Of a stretch of 64,000 bases of DNA, positions 1-9,330 are shown one piece after another. Each line of letters begins with the position of its first letter. The first letter of the stretch is position 1. This DNA comes from Pseudophaeobacter flagellatus (GTDB taxonomy: Bacteria > Pseudomonadota > Alphaproteobacteria > Rhodobacterales > Rhodobacteraceae): the NCBI RefSeq assembly GCF_021228235.1, contig NZ_JAJQRG010000005.1:124001-188000 (forward strand), in the 5' to 3' direction. Below the pieces are notes generated by a model. That model worked only from the letters and a program-made list of their open reading frames with translations. It had not been told where the DNA came from and ran no database searches. Both the position numbers and the translations under genes were made by a program.

Positions 1-447
1 CCCCAGGTCCTTGGCAAGGCTGCGCGCCATGCGCGTCCCGAGGGACGAGGCATTGCGGGCGCCGACAATGGCAATCATCGGCCGGGTCAGCAGATGCAGA
101 TCACCAATCGCCCAAATCAGTGGCGGGGCAGACCCAAGCTGCGACAGGGGGGCAGGATAAAGGGGGTCATCAAAGCACAAAAGCCGCGCTTTGGCGGCTT
201 TTGCGGTTGATAGTTCTTTGGCTACTGCTGGTTCAGGACATGTTTCATACCCTGTGAACCCGGCAGCACGTGCCATTTTAGGCAACGCTTCCAGCGCGTT
301 CTGCGCTGAACCATACTCTGATAGTAGGCGGTAAAAGTTTACCGGCCCTACGCGTCGAGAGCGCAAAAGACGAAGCCTGGAAAACAAAGTTTCTTCCGTG
401 GTGGGTGGGAGTGGGGGGTGAGTGGAAGAATGTGCTTCTTCAGTCAT
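1..447 (-). CDS. dprA: DNA-processing protein DprA, N-terminal part (cut by window edge)
   Basis: 149 residues from an ATG at 447 run open to the first base of the window, so only the N-terminal part is present. DprA loads RecA on incoming single-stranded DNA during transformation. The visible part has the helical N-terminal region (residues 20-60, LFSRLRLLRSRRVGPVNFYR), the link FDDPLYPAPLSQL near 92-104, and the opening of the Rossmann-like fold with IAIVGARNAS at 125-134, all typical of the family. The rest of the Rossmann fold and the C-terminal winged helix would lie left of the window. The gene points away from tldD, which is on the same strand upstream across a 310-base gap. The family call rests on the motif order and is good; the function of this copy cannot be judged from a fragment. 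Confidence 0.85.
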   Translation of the reverse strand, partial: MTEEAHSSTHPPLPPTTEETLFSRLRLLRSRRVGPVNFYRLLSEYGSAQNALEALPKMARAAGFTGYETCPEPAVAKELSTAKAAKARLLCFDDPLYPAPLSQLGSAPPLIWAIGDLHLLTRPMIAIVGARNASSLGTRMARSLAKDLG

Positions 448-757
448 CCGCAGCTCCGTCTATTTGCTGTTAATAAAATACCCCTGCAATGGTTAACAGG
501 GCGTGAATGTCTGCAAGTTATCCAAAGTTTTTTGATAAAGACGTCATGCATTCCAGTCACCTCCGTTGTGATGCAGCAGGGCCTTGAAATCCAACGTGAA
601 ATGTTGGATTCGCCGCAACAAGTCTGCCCTACTTTTCCCCTTATGAGGCGTTAAAAACACAAAAAAACGCAACCACAATGGACGCGTTTTCTGGTCTTGG
701 GCCGCTGGGGGGCGGAAATATGCGATGGAATTCTGACCTTCTTCCGAAGGGATTCTC
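448..757. other. Intergenic region between tldD and dprA
   Basis: 310 bases lie upstream of dprA and downstream of tldD, both on the minus strand. Short ORFs exist in it but they lack a recognisable product and a ribosome binding site. A 7-bp inverted repeat (AAAACGC and GCGTTTT, about 668-694) beside A- and T-rich flanks could end tldD transcription, but it is weak. The dprA promoter must lie here; no clear -35/-10 pair was picked out. Confidence 0.5.
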
Positions 758-2179
758 TTAGGTGGCAGACCCGCCAACCGTCAAGCCGCCCATCAATACG
801 CTGGGCTGGCCAACGCCAACGGGCACCCATTGCCCTGCCTTGCCACAGTTGCCCATGCCGGGATCCAGCGCCATGTCATTGCCGAGGGCGCGAATTTGTT
901 TCAGCGCGGTGGCACCGTCGCCAATCAGCGTCGCGCCCTTGACGGGCGCACCGATCTTGCCGTTTTCCACCCGATAGGCCTCGGTGCAGGAGAAGACAAA
1001 TTTGCCATTGGTGATGTCAACCTGGCCACCACCAAAGCCAACGGCCCAGATGCCATCCTTGATATCGCCGATCAGATCGCTGGGATCGCTGTTGCCGCCC
1101 AGCATGTAGGTATTGGTCATCCGGGGCATCGGCGCATGGGCATAACTCTGGCGGCGGCCATTCCCGGTTGATTCCCCCCCCATCAGGCGGGCATTCTGGC
1201 GGTCCTGCATAAAGCCGACAAGGATGCCATCTTCGATCAGGGTGGTCTTTTGCGAAGGGGTGCCTTCGTCATCCACTGTGATGGAGCCGCGCCGGTCGGC
1301 GATGGTGCCATCGTCCAGAACGGTGACGCCGGGGGCGGCGATGCGCTGGCCCATCAGGCCCGCAAAGGCGGAACTGCCCTTGCGATTGAAATCACCTTCC
1401 AGCCCATGGCCAATGGCTTCGTGCAGCAAAATTCCCGGCCAGCCGGGCCCAAGCACGACTTCCATCGCTCCGGCTGGGGCTGGGACGGCCTCTAGGTTGA
1501 CCAGGGCAATCCGCAGGGCCTCTTTGGCTTTGGCCCCCCAGGCGGCGGGATCGATCAGTCCATCCAGGCCGATGCGACCACCGCCCCCGGCCGAGCCGCT
1601 TTCGCGCCGCCCGTCCTGTTCGACAATCACCGAAATGTTCAGCCGGGTCATCGGCCGGGTGTCGCGCACGCGCACGCCATCGGCGCGCAGAATTTCAATT
1701 TCCTGCAGAGAGGCGGCAATCGAGGCCGAGACCTGCACCACCCGTGGATCCAGATCGCGGGCAAAGGCATCAATTTCGCGCAGGGTTTCGACCTTGACGG
1801 GGAAGGCGTGATCGCCAATCGGGTCGGCATCGCCGTAGAGCTTGGTATTGGTGGGTTTCGGGGCATCGGCATAGGTACCGCCGCCACTGCCAACCGCCAG
1901 CTGCGCGGTCTGTGCCGCGCGTTTCAGGGCGGCAATCGATACATCGGTCGAATGGGCATAGCCTGCGACTTCGCCGTTCACCGCCCTGAGCCCAAAGCCT
2001 TCGGCGGCATCATAGCTGGCGCTGCGCAGCCTGCCATCATCAAACATCAAGGCTTCGGACTTGTGGCGCTCGACAAAAATCTCGCCATCATCGGCCCCAG
2101 CGAGGGTCTTCCGCAGGATGGGCAGCGCCTCATCCTCGGGGAGAAGGGTTTCAAAGGGTCGAAAGGCTGGGTTTTCCAT
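758..2179 (-). CDS. tldD: Metalloprotease TldD
   Basis: 473 residues, the usual length for TldD. TldD forms a zinc-dependent protease with TldE/PmbA; the pair cleaves unfolded peptides and is known for microcin B17 maturation and CcdA turnover. The zinc motif HEAIGH is at residues 253-258 inside LLHEAIGHGLEGDF, and the C-terminal half has the glycine-rich segments of the family (NTYMLGG near 355, GKAGQWVPVGVGQP near 445). TldE is not in the window. The gene is divergent from coxB with about 195 bases between them. A GAGGTCC stretch upstream of the ATG at 2179 can serve as ribosome binding site. Confidence 0.93.
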   Translation of the reverse strand: MENPAFRPFETLLPEDEALPILRKTLAGADDGEIFVERHKSEALMFDDGRLRSASYDAAEGFGLRAVNGEVAGYAHSTDVSIAALKRAAQTAQLAVGSGGGTYADAPKPTNTKLYGDADPIGDHAFPVKVETLREIDAFARDLDPRVVQVSASIAASLQEIEILRADGVRVRDTRPMTRLNISVIVEQDGRRESGSAGGGGRIGLDGLIDPAAWGAKAKEALRIALVNLEAVPAPAGAMEVVLGPGWPGILLHEAIGHGLEGDFNRKGSSAFAGLMGQRIAAPGVTVLDDGTIADRRGSITVDDEGTPSQKTTLIEDGILVGFMQDRQNARLMGGESTGNGRRQSYAHAPMPRMTNTYMLGGNSDPSDLIGDIKDGIWAVGFGGGQVDITNGKFVFSCTEAYRVENGKIGAPVKGATLIGDGATALKQIRALGNDMALDPGMGNCGKAGQWVPVGVGQPSVLMGGLTVGGSAT

Positions 2180-2374
2180 GTCACGGACCTCGGGTTTTTT
2201 GATCTAAATCAAGAAAGCGACGCTTTGACGCTTGCCTGCCTCTTTATCTGTACGCCTGAATATGATTTTAAGCAGCATCAAAGACAACGGGTCAGACGCG
2301 TTTTGTGGAATCATCATTTCTGCGGGCGTGATCGGCTGTAGGAACAACACGATCAATAAAGATCAGGACATGAT

Positions 2375-3214
2375 ATGAAGAATGCTTTGATGCTTTCGGG
2401 CCTTTTTGCTGGCCTTTCCAGTCTTCCAGCCGTCGCGCAAGAAGGATTGGAAACTATTGGTAAGCCGACAAATGGCGGCCTGAACTTCCAACCGGCGGGA
2501 ACTGAACTTGCCGAAGGCATCCACCAACTCGACTGGATGATTCTTATCATCATCACCGTCGTTTGCCTCTTTGTCGCTGGGCTGATGCTCTACGCTATTG
2601 TGCGGTTCAACCGCCGTGCCAACCCAGAATCGGCGAGCTTTACCCACAACACCCCGATCGAAATCGCCTGGACCCTGATCCCCATTCTGGTGCTTGTGTT
2701 CATTGGTTCTTTCTCGCTGCCCGAACTGTTTCGCCAGCAGGAAATCCCTGAAGGCGACATCACAATCAAGGTGACCGGGTATCAGTGGTACTGGGGCTAT
2801 GAATATGTAGACCACGAGTTTGGCTTTGAGAGCTTCCTGTTGCCCAAGGAAAAATTGGCTGAAAACGGCTTTGCCGAAGATGAATATCTGCTGGCCACCG
2901 ACACTTCGGTTGTTGTGCCCGTCGGCAAGACCATCGTAATGCAGGTGACAGGCGCGGATGTGATCCACTCCTGGACAATTCCTGCCTTCGGCGTGAAGCA
3001 GGATGCGGTTCCCGGCCGTCTGGCGGAGCTGTGGTTCAAGGCTGAAAAAGAAGGCATCTACTTTGGTCAGTGTTCCGAACTCTGTGGTAAGGACCACGCC
3101 TATATGCCGATCACCGTCAAAGTGGTCAGCCAAGAGGCTTATGACGCATGGCTGAAAGGCGCGATCGACGAATATGCCGGTCTGCCCCAATCTTATCTGG
3201 TCGCTTCCAACTGA
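2375..3214 (+). CDS. ctaC: Cytochrome c oxidase subunit II (CuA subunit)
   Basis: 279 residues; also named coxB. It is subunit II of the aa3-type oxidase, takes electrons from cytochrome c at the CuA centre and sits in the inner membrane with its copper domain in the periplasm. A signal peptide covers residues 1-22, followed by two membrane helices (about 54-76 and 96-115). The CuA ligands are all visible: H198, C233, E235, C237, H241 and M244 in [16 protein letters not shown]. It is the first gene of the assembly cluster with ctaB, ctaG and ctaE, while the catalytic subunit ctaD lies 45 kb away. A perfect hairpin at 3278-3307 follows it and may partly separate it from ctaB. Confidence 0.96.
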   Translation: MKNALMLSGLFAGLSSLPAVAQEGLETIGKPTNGGLNFQPAGTELAEGIHQLDWMILIIITVVCLFVAGLMLYAIVRFNRRANPESASFTHNTPIEIAWTLIPILVLVFIGSFSLPELFRQQEIPEGDITIKVTGYQWYWGYEYVDHEFGFESFLLPKEKLAENGFAEDEYLLATDTSVVVPVGKTIVMQVTGADVIHSWTIPAFGVKQDAVPGRLAELWFKAEKEGIYFGQCSELCGKDHAYMPITVKVVSQEAYDAWLKGAIDEYAGLPQSYLVASN

Positions 3215-3277
3215 AGCGGTAGCCGATGATATCTCGTTTTGGCGCGTGAAGGCGGGCTGAAATAGGGTGGAAACTCA

Positions 3278-3307
3278 AAGAAATGCGCAGATCGCTGCGC
3301 ATTTCTT
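3278..3307 (+). terminator. Hairpin between coxB and ctaB
   Basis: A perfect 13-bp inverted repeat with loop ATCG (arms 3278-3290 and 3295-3307; arm AAGAAATGCGCAG). There is no clean U tract after the stem, though its 3' arm ends in TTTCTT. It may act as a partial terminator or as an mRNA-stabilising structure that sets coxB expression above that of the downstream assembly genes. Confidence 0.6.
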
Positions 3308-3323
3308 GTCGACAAAAGGGTCA

Positions 3324-4271
3324 ATGATGAGCGACGCAAGCATCAATGCCAGCAGCACGTCCCGCGAAGACGAGGCCAGCTTTGGCGACTATTTCGCGCT
3401 GCTGAAACCACGGGTCATGTCACTGGTGGTCTTTACCGCCTTTGTCGGCCTGCTGGCGGCGCCGGTTGGCGTGCATCCGGTGATCGGCTTTTGTGCTGTC
3501 TTGTTCATCGCCATTGGTGGCGGGGCCTCTGGCGCGCTGAACATGTGGTGGGATGCCGATATCGACCGGGTGATGAAGCGCACCAAATCGCGCCCCATTC
3601 CGGCGGGCAAGGTTGAAGCCGGCGAAGCGCTTAGCTTGGGACTGGCGCTGTCGGGGCTGTCGGTGATCATGCTGGCACTGGCAACCAATGTGCTGGCCGG
3701 GGCCTTTCTGGCCTTTACCATCTTTTTCTACGTGGTGGTCTATACCATGTGGCTGAAGCGGGTGACGCCACAGAACATCGTGATCGGTGGCGCTGCGGGG
3801 GCCTTTCCACCCGTTATCGGCTGGATCGCGGCCACTGGCAGCATGTCGGTCGAGCCCTGGCTGATGTTTGCCCTGACCTTCATGTGGACGCCGCCGCATT
3901 TCTGGGCGCTGGCCCTATTCATGCGTTCGGATTACGATGATGCAGGTGTGCCGATGCTGACGGTGACCCATGGGCGCCGCTCTACACGGGTTCATATTCT
4001 CGTCTATACGATCCTGCTGGCTGTTCTGGCCGTTGGTACCGCGTTTTCCGGCATTGGCGGACCGATCTATCTGGCCGTCTCAGTGGTGATGAACGCGCTG
4101 TTCCTGCTGGGTGCCTGGAAAATTTCCCGCCGCAACGAAGACAACTCTGAAGCCGATAACTTCAAGGCAGAGCGCGGCTTCTTTAAGCTGTCCTTGCTCT
4201 ATCTGTTTTTGCACTTTGGTGCCATTCTGGTGGAAGCAAGCCTGAAACCCTATGGACTGGGAGGCTGGTAA
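3324..4271 (+). CDS. ctaB: Protoheme IX farnesyltransferase (heme O synthase)
   Basis: About 315 residues, also called CyoE/Cox10. It transfers farnesyl from farnesyl diphosphate to heme B, giving heme O, the precursor of heme A for the aa3 oxidase. It is a UbiA-family membrane enzyme: the first aspartate-rich motif is NMWWDADIDRVMKRTKSRP and the second prenyl-binding region is near MRSDYDDAGVPML. Hydrophobic segments consistent with eight or nine helices span the protein. Starts at 3324 (ATG ATG AGC) or 3327 are both possible; AAGGG at 3316-3320 fits 3327 slightly better. A longer in-frame opening from 3267 would run through the hairpin and is rejected. Its TAA is one base before the ATG of the next gene. 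Confidence 0.94.
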   Translation: MMSDASINASSTSREDEASFGDYFALLKPRVMSLVVFTAFVGLLAAPVGVHPVIGFCAVLFIAIGGGASGALNMWWDADIDRVMKRTKSRPIPAGKVEAGEALSLGLALSGLSVIMLALATNVLAGAFLAFTIFFYVVVYTMWLKRVTPQNIVIGGAAGAFPPVIGWIAATGSMSVEPWLMFALTFMWTPPHFWALALFMRSDYDDAGVPMLTVTHGRRSTRVHILVYTILLAVLAVGTAFSGIGGPIYLAVSVVMNALFLLGAWKISRRNEDNSEADNFKAERGFFKLSLLYLFLHFGAILVEASLKPYGLGGW

Positions 4272-4272
4272 A

Positions 4273-4437
4273 ATGGCTTTGAATAAAGAACACGACCTTC
4301 ACAAACGCCGCTTTGGCCGCAATATGGGCGTGGGCCTTTTGTTGGGCAGTTTTGTGGTGCTGGTGCTGGCCCTGACCATGGTCAAGGTGACCTCGAACGG
4401 GTTTCAGTTTCCGCAGGAACAGGGTGCACAGGACTGA
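4273..4437 (+). CDS. Small one-helix membrane protein of the aa3 oxidase cluster (CoxF-like)
   Basis: 54 residues: a charged N-terminus (LNKEHDLHKRRFGR), one hydrophobic helix (about 18-38) and a short tail. GGAGGC ends 7 bases before the ATG at 4273, and the stop overlaps the ctaG start (TGATG at 4435-4439). A gene of this size and place, between ctaB and ctaG, is common in Rhodobacterales and is sometimes called coxF. A role in oxidase assembly is inferred from position only. A start at 4252 would lie inside ctaB and is unlikely. Confidence 0.8.
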   Translation: MALNKEHDLHKRRFGRNMGVGLLLGSFVVLVLALTMVKVTSNGFQFPQEQGAQD

Positions 4438-5036
4438 TGGCGATGCAGGGTCCACAAAAGACGGTTCTGCAACTGGTGGCCGTTGTTATCACCATGGGCG
4501 CTCTCTCCTGGGCTTCGGTGCCGTTTTATGACTGGTTCTGCCGGGTCACGGGCTTTGGTGGTGTCACAGGTGTGGCCGCGCGCGGTTCTGACACCATCTT
4601 GAACGATACCGTTACGGTGCGTTTTGACGCCTCCAAGGCGCGCGACTTTGCCTGGGAATTCAAACCCGTGCAGCGCGAAATGGAGATCCAGATCGGTGAA
4701 ACCGGCCTGGCATTCTATGAAGCCTATAATCCAACGGACCGGCCTATCGCAGGCCAGGCCTCTTACAATGTGACGCCCTATTCCGCAGGTGCGTTCTTTG
4801 AAAAAATCGACTGCTTCTGCTTTACCGAGCAGGTGCTGCAACCGGGGGAACGGGTGGAAATGCCCGTAACCTTCTTTGTCGACCCGGAAATTGTTACCGA
4901 CCGGGACGGAAAATTCGTGCATACGATCACGCTTTCGTACACGTTTTATGAAATCGATCTGCCCGAGGGCTATGCCGCCCTCGAGACCGGGGAAAACACC
5001 GGGGCAGATCTTACCACGAACCAGGCCGATGGGTGA
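4437..5036 (+). CDS. ctaG: Cytochrome c oxidase assembly protein CtaG (Cox11)
   Basis: 199 residues. Cox11/CtaG is a periplasm-facing copper chaperone anchored by one N-terminal helix (about 9-27 here) that delivers copper for the CuB site of subunit I. The copper-binding CFCF motif is seen in KIDCFCFTEQ near residues 121-130, followed by the LQPGERVEMPVTFFVDP segment typical of the family. The start overlaps the stop of the preceding small gene by one base, which suggests translational coupling. ctaE follows 11 bases later. Confidence 0.95.
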   Translation: MAMQGPQKTVLQLVAVVITMGALSWASVPFYDWFCRVTGFGGVTGVAARGSDTILNDTVTVRFDASKARDFAWEFKPVQREMEIQIGETGLAFYEAYNPTDRPIAGQASYNVTPYSAGAFFEKIDCFCFTEQVLQPGERVEMPVTFFVDPEIVTDRDGKFVHTITLSYTFYEIDLPEGYAALETGENTGADLTTNQADG

Positions 5037-5047
5037 GGGACACTTAA

Positions 5048-5860
5048 ATGGCGCACGCTAAAAATCACGATTTTCACATTCTGCCTCCATCGATTTTGCC
5101 GCTTATGGCGGCTGTTGGTGGCTTCATCATGCTCTTTGGGGCAGTTCTCTGGATGCACGGCATCACTGCCTGGATGTTCTGGATCGGCTTGGTTGCCGTC
5201 CTGTACACGGCCTTTGACTGGTGGTCCAAAATGGTCGTAGAGGCCCGCGAGGGCGATCATGCCCCAGTGGTACGGATTGGTCTGCGCTACGGCTTCATCC
5301 TGTTTGTGATGTCCGAAGTCATGTTCTTCTTTGCCTGGTTCTGGTCGTTCTTCAAACATGCGATCTACCCGATGGAGACCTATGTCGGCACTGAATATGT
5401 TGCCCCTGCGATCCATGCTGTGGATGCGTTCCATCTGCCGCTGATGAACACGCTGGTGCTGCTGCTTTCGGGCTGTGCCGTTACCTGGGCGCACCATGCG
5501 CTGGTGCATGACAATGACCGCAAGTCACTGGTACAGGGCCTGGCCATCGGCATCGTTCTGGGCGTCTTCTTTACCCTGTTGCAGGCCTATGAATATTATG
5601 AACTGCTGGCGCATGAGGGCTGGAAGTTTGGCGAGGATGAATTCTACTCGAACTTCTTCATGGCGACGGGCTTCCATGGCTTCCACGTTCTGCTGGGCAC
5701 CATTTTCCTTACCGTCTGTCTGATCCGGGCGATGAAGGGCGATTTCACCCCTGAACAGCACGTCGGTTTTGAAGCCGCAGCCTGGTACTGGCACTTTGTC
5801 GATGTTGTCTGGCTGTTCCTGTTCTTTGCCGTCTACCTCTGGGGTGCCCCTGTCATGTAA
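5048..5860 (+). CDS. ctaE: Cytochrome c oxidase subunit III
   Basis: 270 residues, also called coxC. Subunit III is a seven-helix membrane protein that stabilises the proton uptake path of subunit I and carries no redox metal. Typical segments are seen: a His-rich N-terminus ([13 protein letters not shown]), [11 protein letters not shown], the HHALVHDN turn, [12 protein letters not shown] and [14 protein letters not shown] at the end. It is the last gene of the coxB-ctaB-ctaG-ctaE group. Two inverted repeats, 5871-5895 and 5937-5964, follow it, the second with a T run. Confidence 0.96.
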   Translation: MAHAKNHDFHILPPSILPLMAAVGGFIMLFGAVLWMHGITAWMFWIGLVAVLYTAFDWWSKMVVEAREGDHAPVVRIGLRYGFILFVMSEVMFFFAWFWSFFKHAIYPMETYVGTEYVAPAIHAVDAFHLPLMNTLVLLLSGCAVTWAHHALVHDNDRKSLVQGLAIGIVLGVFFTLLQAYEYYELLAHEGWKFGEDEFYSNFFMATGFHGFHVLLGTIFLTVCLIRAMKGDFTPEQHVGFEAAAWYWHFVDVVWLFLFFAVYLWGAPVM

Positions 5861-5870
5861 TCTGGCAGCT

Positions 5871-5895
5871 GTACCCGGTCGAATGTACCGGGTAC
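5871..5895. repeat. Inverted repeat downstream of ctaE
   Basis: A perfect 9-bp inverted repeat (GTACCCGGT at 5871-5879 and ACCGGGTAC at 5887-5895) with a 7-base loop, starting 11 bases after the ctaE stop. There is no T run after it. It may protect the 3' end of the oxidase mRNA. Confidence 0.55.
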
Positions 5896-5936
5896 ATGTT
5901 TGAGGTTTTAAAACCCGGCAACAGACCGTATCAAGC

Positions 5937-5970
5937 ACAGCGCATGGGGAAACTCATGCGCTGTTTTTTA
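5937..5970 (+). terminator. Rho-independent terminator after ctaE
   Basis: A 9-bp stem CAGCGCATG / CATGCGCTG (5938-5946 and 5955-5963), extendable by one A-T pair, is followed directly by TTTTTTA. This is the best terminator of the oxidase cluster and separates it from SURF1, whose ATG lies 17 bases later. Confidence 0.85.
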
Positions 5971-5986
5971 TGGCAACAGGACTGAC

Positions 5987-6664
5987 ATGCAGCGATTGGT
6001 TTTTCTTTCCGTCATTGGCGGGCTTGGCCTGGCGGCCTTGCTGAGTCTGGGCATCTGGCAGATGCAGCGCCTGGCCTGGAAAGAGGCGGTCCTGGACCAG
6101 ATTGAAACCCGTATTGCGGCGGATCCGGTGGCCCTGCCTGCCGATGTGAATGAGGCCCGCGATAAATACCTGCCGGTGCGGTTGGAGGGGGAAATCCTGC
6201 CGGGCGAGTTGCATGTCTTTACCAGTATCAAGGATCTGGGCGCGGGCTATCGGATCATTGCGCCCTTTGTCACCAGTGATGGCCGTCGAGTGATGCTGGA
6301 TCGCGGCTATGTGCCCGCCAGCGCCAAGACCAAGGCACGCCCCATTGGCGCTGCGGCCTTGGTGGGCAACCTGCACTGGCCGGATGACACCGATGATTTC
6401 ACCCCTGCACCTGAGCTGGAGGCCAATATCTGGTATAGCCGGGATGTGGCCCAAATGGCCGAGGCGCTGAACAGCGCGCCTGTGTTGCTGGTGCTGCGCG
6501 AGGCTCCGCCAGAGCACAGCGCTATCCGGTTGATGCCGGTGGGCACCGCCTTGATTCCCAATGACCACTTGCAATATGCGATCACCTGGTTTTCGCTGGC
6601 CTTCATCTGGGCCGCGATGACCGCCTCTTTCCTATGGCGCTCAAACGCTAAATCAGAAGGTTGA
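5987..6664 (+). CDS. SURF1 family protein (cytochrome oxidase assembly)
   Basis: 225 residues. SURF1/Shy1 proteins assist assembly and heme A insertion into subunit I of aa3 oxidases. The architecture fits: an N-terminal helix (about 5-20), a periplasmic domain with the GxWQ-type motif LGIWQMQRLAWKE near 21-33, RGYVPA near 106-111, and a C-terminal helix ending YAITWFSLAFIWAAMTASFLW. AACAGGA before the ATG at 5987 is a plausible ribosome binding site. A terminator lies between it and ctaE, so it has its own promoter or relies on read-through. thrC follows after 4 bases. Confidence 0.9.
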   Translation: MQRLVFLSVIGGLGLAALLSLGIWQMQRLAWKEAVLDQIETRIAADPVALPADVNEARDKYLPVRLEGEILPGELHVFTSIKDLGAGYRIIAPFVTSDGRRVMLDRGYVPASAKTKARPIGAAALVGNLHWPDDTDDFTPAPELEANIWYSRDVAQMAEALNSAPVLLVLREAPPEHSAIRLMPVGTALIPNDHLQYAITWFSLAFIWAAMTASFLWRSNAKSEG

Positions 6665-6668
6665 AGCG

Positions 6669-8057
6669 ATGAAATATGTCTCTACCCGTGGCCTGGCGCC
6701 CGAACTGTCATTCGAAGACGCGATGCTGACCGGGCTGGCCCGTGATGGCGGGTTGTATGTGCCAGCCGAAATCCCACAGATGAGCCAGGCAGAGATCGCA
6801 GCCCTTGCCGGGCTTTCCTATGAGGAAACCGCCTTTCGGGTGATGCGCCCCTTCCTGGGCGACTGTTTTACAGATGAAGAGTTCCGTGGCATCATTGCGC
6901 GGGCCTATGCCGGGTTCGACCACCGCGCCCGCGCGCCGCTGAAACAGCTGGCCCCGAACCATTTCCTGCTAGAGCTGTTCCATGGCCCGACGCTGGCCTT
7001 CAAGGACTTTGCCATGCAGTTGATTGGCCAGCTGTTTCAGGTGGCGCTGGAACGGCGCGGCGAGCGGGTGACCATTGCCGGGGCGACCTCGGGCGATACC
7101 GGGTCCGCCGCGATGGAGGCCTTTCGCGGCCTCAGCAATGTTGATGTCTTTATTCTCTATCCGCATGGTCGCGTGTCCGAGGTGCAGCGGCGCCAGATGA
7201 CCACGCCTGCCGACAAGAACGTCCATGCTCTGGCGCTGGACGGCGATTTTGACGATTGCCAGGCGCGCGTCAAAGATATGTTCAATGATTTTGAGTTCCG
7301 CGACGGGGTGAAGCTCGCCGGGGTGAATTCGATCAATATCGCCCGGGTGCTGGCGCAGGTGGTCTATTACTTCTCTTCTGCCGTCAGCCTTGGCGCGCCC
7401 GCCCGCGAGGTGAGCTTTACCGTGCCCACTGGCAATTTTGGGGATGTCTTCGCCGGCTATATCGCCAAGCAAATGGGCCTGCCGGTCAAGGATCTGGTGG
7501 TTGCCACCAATCAGAACGATATTCTGCACCGCTGCCTGAGCGGGGCCGGCTATCACAAGGGTGACACCGTGCCCTCGATCTCTCCGTCGATGGATATTCA
7601 GGTCTCGTCAAACTTTGAACGCGCCCTGTATTTTGCCTATAACAAGGACGCAGGCGCGGTGGCGCAGTTGATGGAAGAGCTGAAGTCGGGCGGATTTGAG
7701 GTGAGCCAGGGGGCCATGCAGGCCCTGTCCGAGACCTATAAATCGGGTCGCGCCTCCGAGGCAGAAACCCTGGAGACGATCAAGTCTGAACTTGCCGCCT
7801 CAGGAGAGTTGCTGTGTCCGCATGGTGCCGTGGCGGTCAAGGTCGCTGCCGAGCAGCGCGAATCCGAGGTGCCGATGATTACCCTAGCCACCGCCCATCC
7901 CGCCAAATTCCCTGCCGCCGTCAAAGAGGCCTCTGGCCTTCATCCGGCCCTGCCTGAACGGATGGCGGATCTGTTTGAACGCGACGAACGGGTCAGCCAG
8001 ATCGCCAATGACCTTGGCGCCATCGAATCCCATATCAGAAAGAACATCACAGAGTGA
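6669..8057 (+). CDS. thrC: Threonine synthase
   Basis: 462 residues. It converts O-phosphohomoserine to threonine with pyridoxal phosphate. The N-terminus (MKYVSTRG...SFEDAMLTGLARDGGLYVP) and the PLP lysine in GPTLAFKDFAMQ (K112) mark the long proteobacterial class. Glycine-rich GATSGDTGSAA near 138-148 binds the cofactor phosphate. AGAAGG ends 8 bases before the ATG. The gene sits 4 bases after SURF1 and 10 bases before the M16 peptidase, so the three are likely co-transcribed although they share no pathway; this grouping is common in the clade. Confidence 0.96.
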   Translation: MKYVSTRGLAPELSFEDAMLTGLARDGGLYVPAEIPQMSQAEIAALAGLSYEETAFRVMRPFLGDCFTDEEFRGIIARAYAGFDHRARAPLKQLAPNHFLLELFHGPTLAFKDFAMQLIGQLFQVALERRGERVTIAGATSGDTGSAAMEAFRGLSNVDVFILYPHGRVSEVQRRQMTTPADKNVHALALDGDFDDCQARVKDMFNDFEFRDGVKLAGVNSINIARVLAQVVYYFSSAVSLGAPAREVSFTVPTGNFGDVFAGYIAKQMGLPVKDLVVATNQNDILHRCLSGAGYHKGDTVPSISPSMDIQVSSNFERALYFAYNKDAGAVAQLMEELKSGGFEVSQGAMQALSETYKSGRASEAETLETIKSELAASGELLCPHGAVAVKVAAEQRESEVPMITLATAHPAKFPAAVKEASGLHPALPERMADLFERDERVSQIANDLGAIESHIRKNITE

Positions 8058-8067
8058 GAAACAAACA

Positions 8068-9330
8068 GTGAGCGTCCAGCAACATCAACTTGCCAATGGC
8101 TTCCGTCTGGTGACGGAGTCCATGCCAGGGCTGCAATCCGCCTCTATCGGGATCTGGGTCACAGCTGGCGGGCGCAACGAGCGGCTGGAGCAAAACGGTA
8201 TCGCCCATTTCCTTGAACATATGGCGTTCAAGGGCACCAAGCGGCGGTCTGCGTTGCAGATCGCCGAGGCGGTGGAAGATGTCGGTGGCTACATCAACGC
8301 TTATACCAGCCGCGAGGTCACGGCCTATTATGCGCGGGTGCTGAAGGATGATGTGCCGCTGGCGCTGGATGTTCTGGCTGATATCCTGCGCAACCCGGTG
8401 TTTGATCCGCGCGAAATCGAGGTAGAGCGCGGCGTGATCCTGCAAGAGATCGGCCAGGCGCTGGATACGCCGGATGATGTGATCTTTGACTGGCTGCAGG
8501 AAGAAAGCTATCACAACCAGCCCCTGGGGCGCAGTATCCTTGGTCCGGCAGAACGGGTCAGTGCCTTTAGTCGCGAAGACCTGACGCAGTTTGTTGATGA
8601 ACACTACGGGCCAGAGCAGATGATCCTTTCTGCTGCTGGCGCTGTGGATCATGCCACTCTGGTGAAATTGGCCGAAGATCTGTTTGGCGATATGGTGTCC
8701 CGTCCCAGCCGGGTGATGGAACCGGCCCATTTTACTGGCGGCGAGTCACGCCATACAAAAGAGTTGGAGCAGGCACATTTTGCCCTGTCTTTTGAAAGCC
8801 CAGGCTATCGGGACGATGCGATCTATACGGCGCAGATCTATGCCGGTGTTATGGGCGGGGGCATGTCCAGCCGCCTGTTCCAGGAGGTGCGCGAGAAACG
8901 CGGGCTGTGTTATAGCATTTTTGCCCAGGCCGGCGCTTATGCTGATACCGGCAGCACCACGATCTATGCGGGGACTGCGGGCGATCAGCTGGAAGAACTG
9001 GCGCATATCACCATTGATGAGATGAAGCGTGCAGCCCAGGATATGAGTGACGCCGAGGTTGAACGCGCCCGTGCCCAGATGAAGGCAGGCATGCTGATGG
9101 GGCTGGAAAGCCCGACCAACCGGGCTGAACGTCTGGCGCGTCTGGTGCAGATCTGGGAACGGGTGCCGCCGCTGGAGGAAACTGTCGCCCTGATTGATGC
9201 GGTCACCACCGAGGATGTGCGCCAGATGGCCGAAGGGCTTGCCCTGCGCGCCCCCGCAGCCATGGCGCTCTATGGTCCGGTTTCGGGCGCCCCCAGCCTT
9301 GCCGCGCTGCAGGCGCGTCGTATCGCCTGA
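8068..9330 (+). CDS. M16 family zinc peptidase (processing-peptidase-like)
   Basis: 420 residues from a GTG at 8068. An earlier in-frame opening at 7975 would overlap thrC deeply and is rejected. The inverted zinc motif HxxEH is intact (HFLEH, residues 47-51), and the distal glutamate lies in EIEVERGVILQEI near 122-134. The glycine-rich loop YAGVMGGGMSSRLFQEVREKRGLCYSI is typical of the M16B group that includes mitochondrial processing peptidase beta and bacterial PqqL/YmxG-like enzymes. Substrates in bacteria are not well known. Its TGA overlaps the ATG of the next gene by one base. Confidence 0.9.
   Translation: MSVQQHQLANGFRLVTESMPGLQSASIGIWVTAGGRNERLEQNGIAHFLEHMAFKGTKRRSALQIAEAVEDVGGYINAYTSREVTAYYARVLKDDVPLALDVLADILRNPVFDPREIEVERGVILQEIGQALDTPDDVIFDWLQEESYHNQPLGRSILGPAERVSAFSREDLTQFVDEHYGPEQMILSAAGAVDHATLVKLAEDLFGDMVSRPSRVMEPAHFTGGESRHTKELEQAHFALSFESPGYRDDAIYTAQIYAGVMGGGMSSRLFQEVREKRGLCYSIFAQAGAYADTGSTTIYAGTAGDQLEELAHITIDEMKRAAQDMSDAEVERARAQMKAGMLMGLESPTNRAERLARLVQIWERVPPLEETVALIDAVTTEDVRQMAEGLALRAPAAMALYGPVSGAPSLAALQARRIA

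Noticed and set aside
544-777. 77-codon minus-strand ORF between tldD and dprA
   Set aside because: No family features and no good ribosome site; it overlaps the end of tldD.
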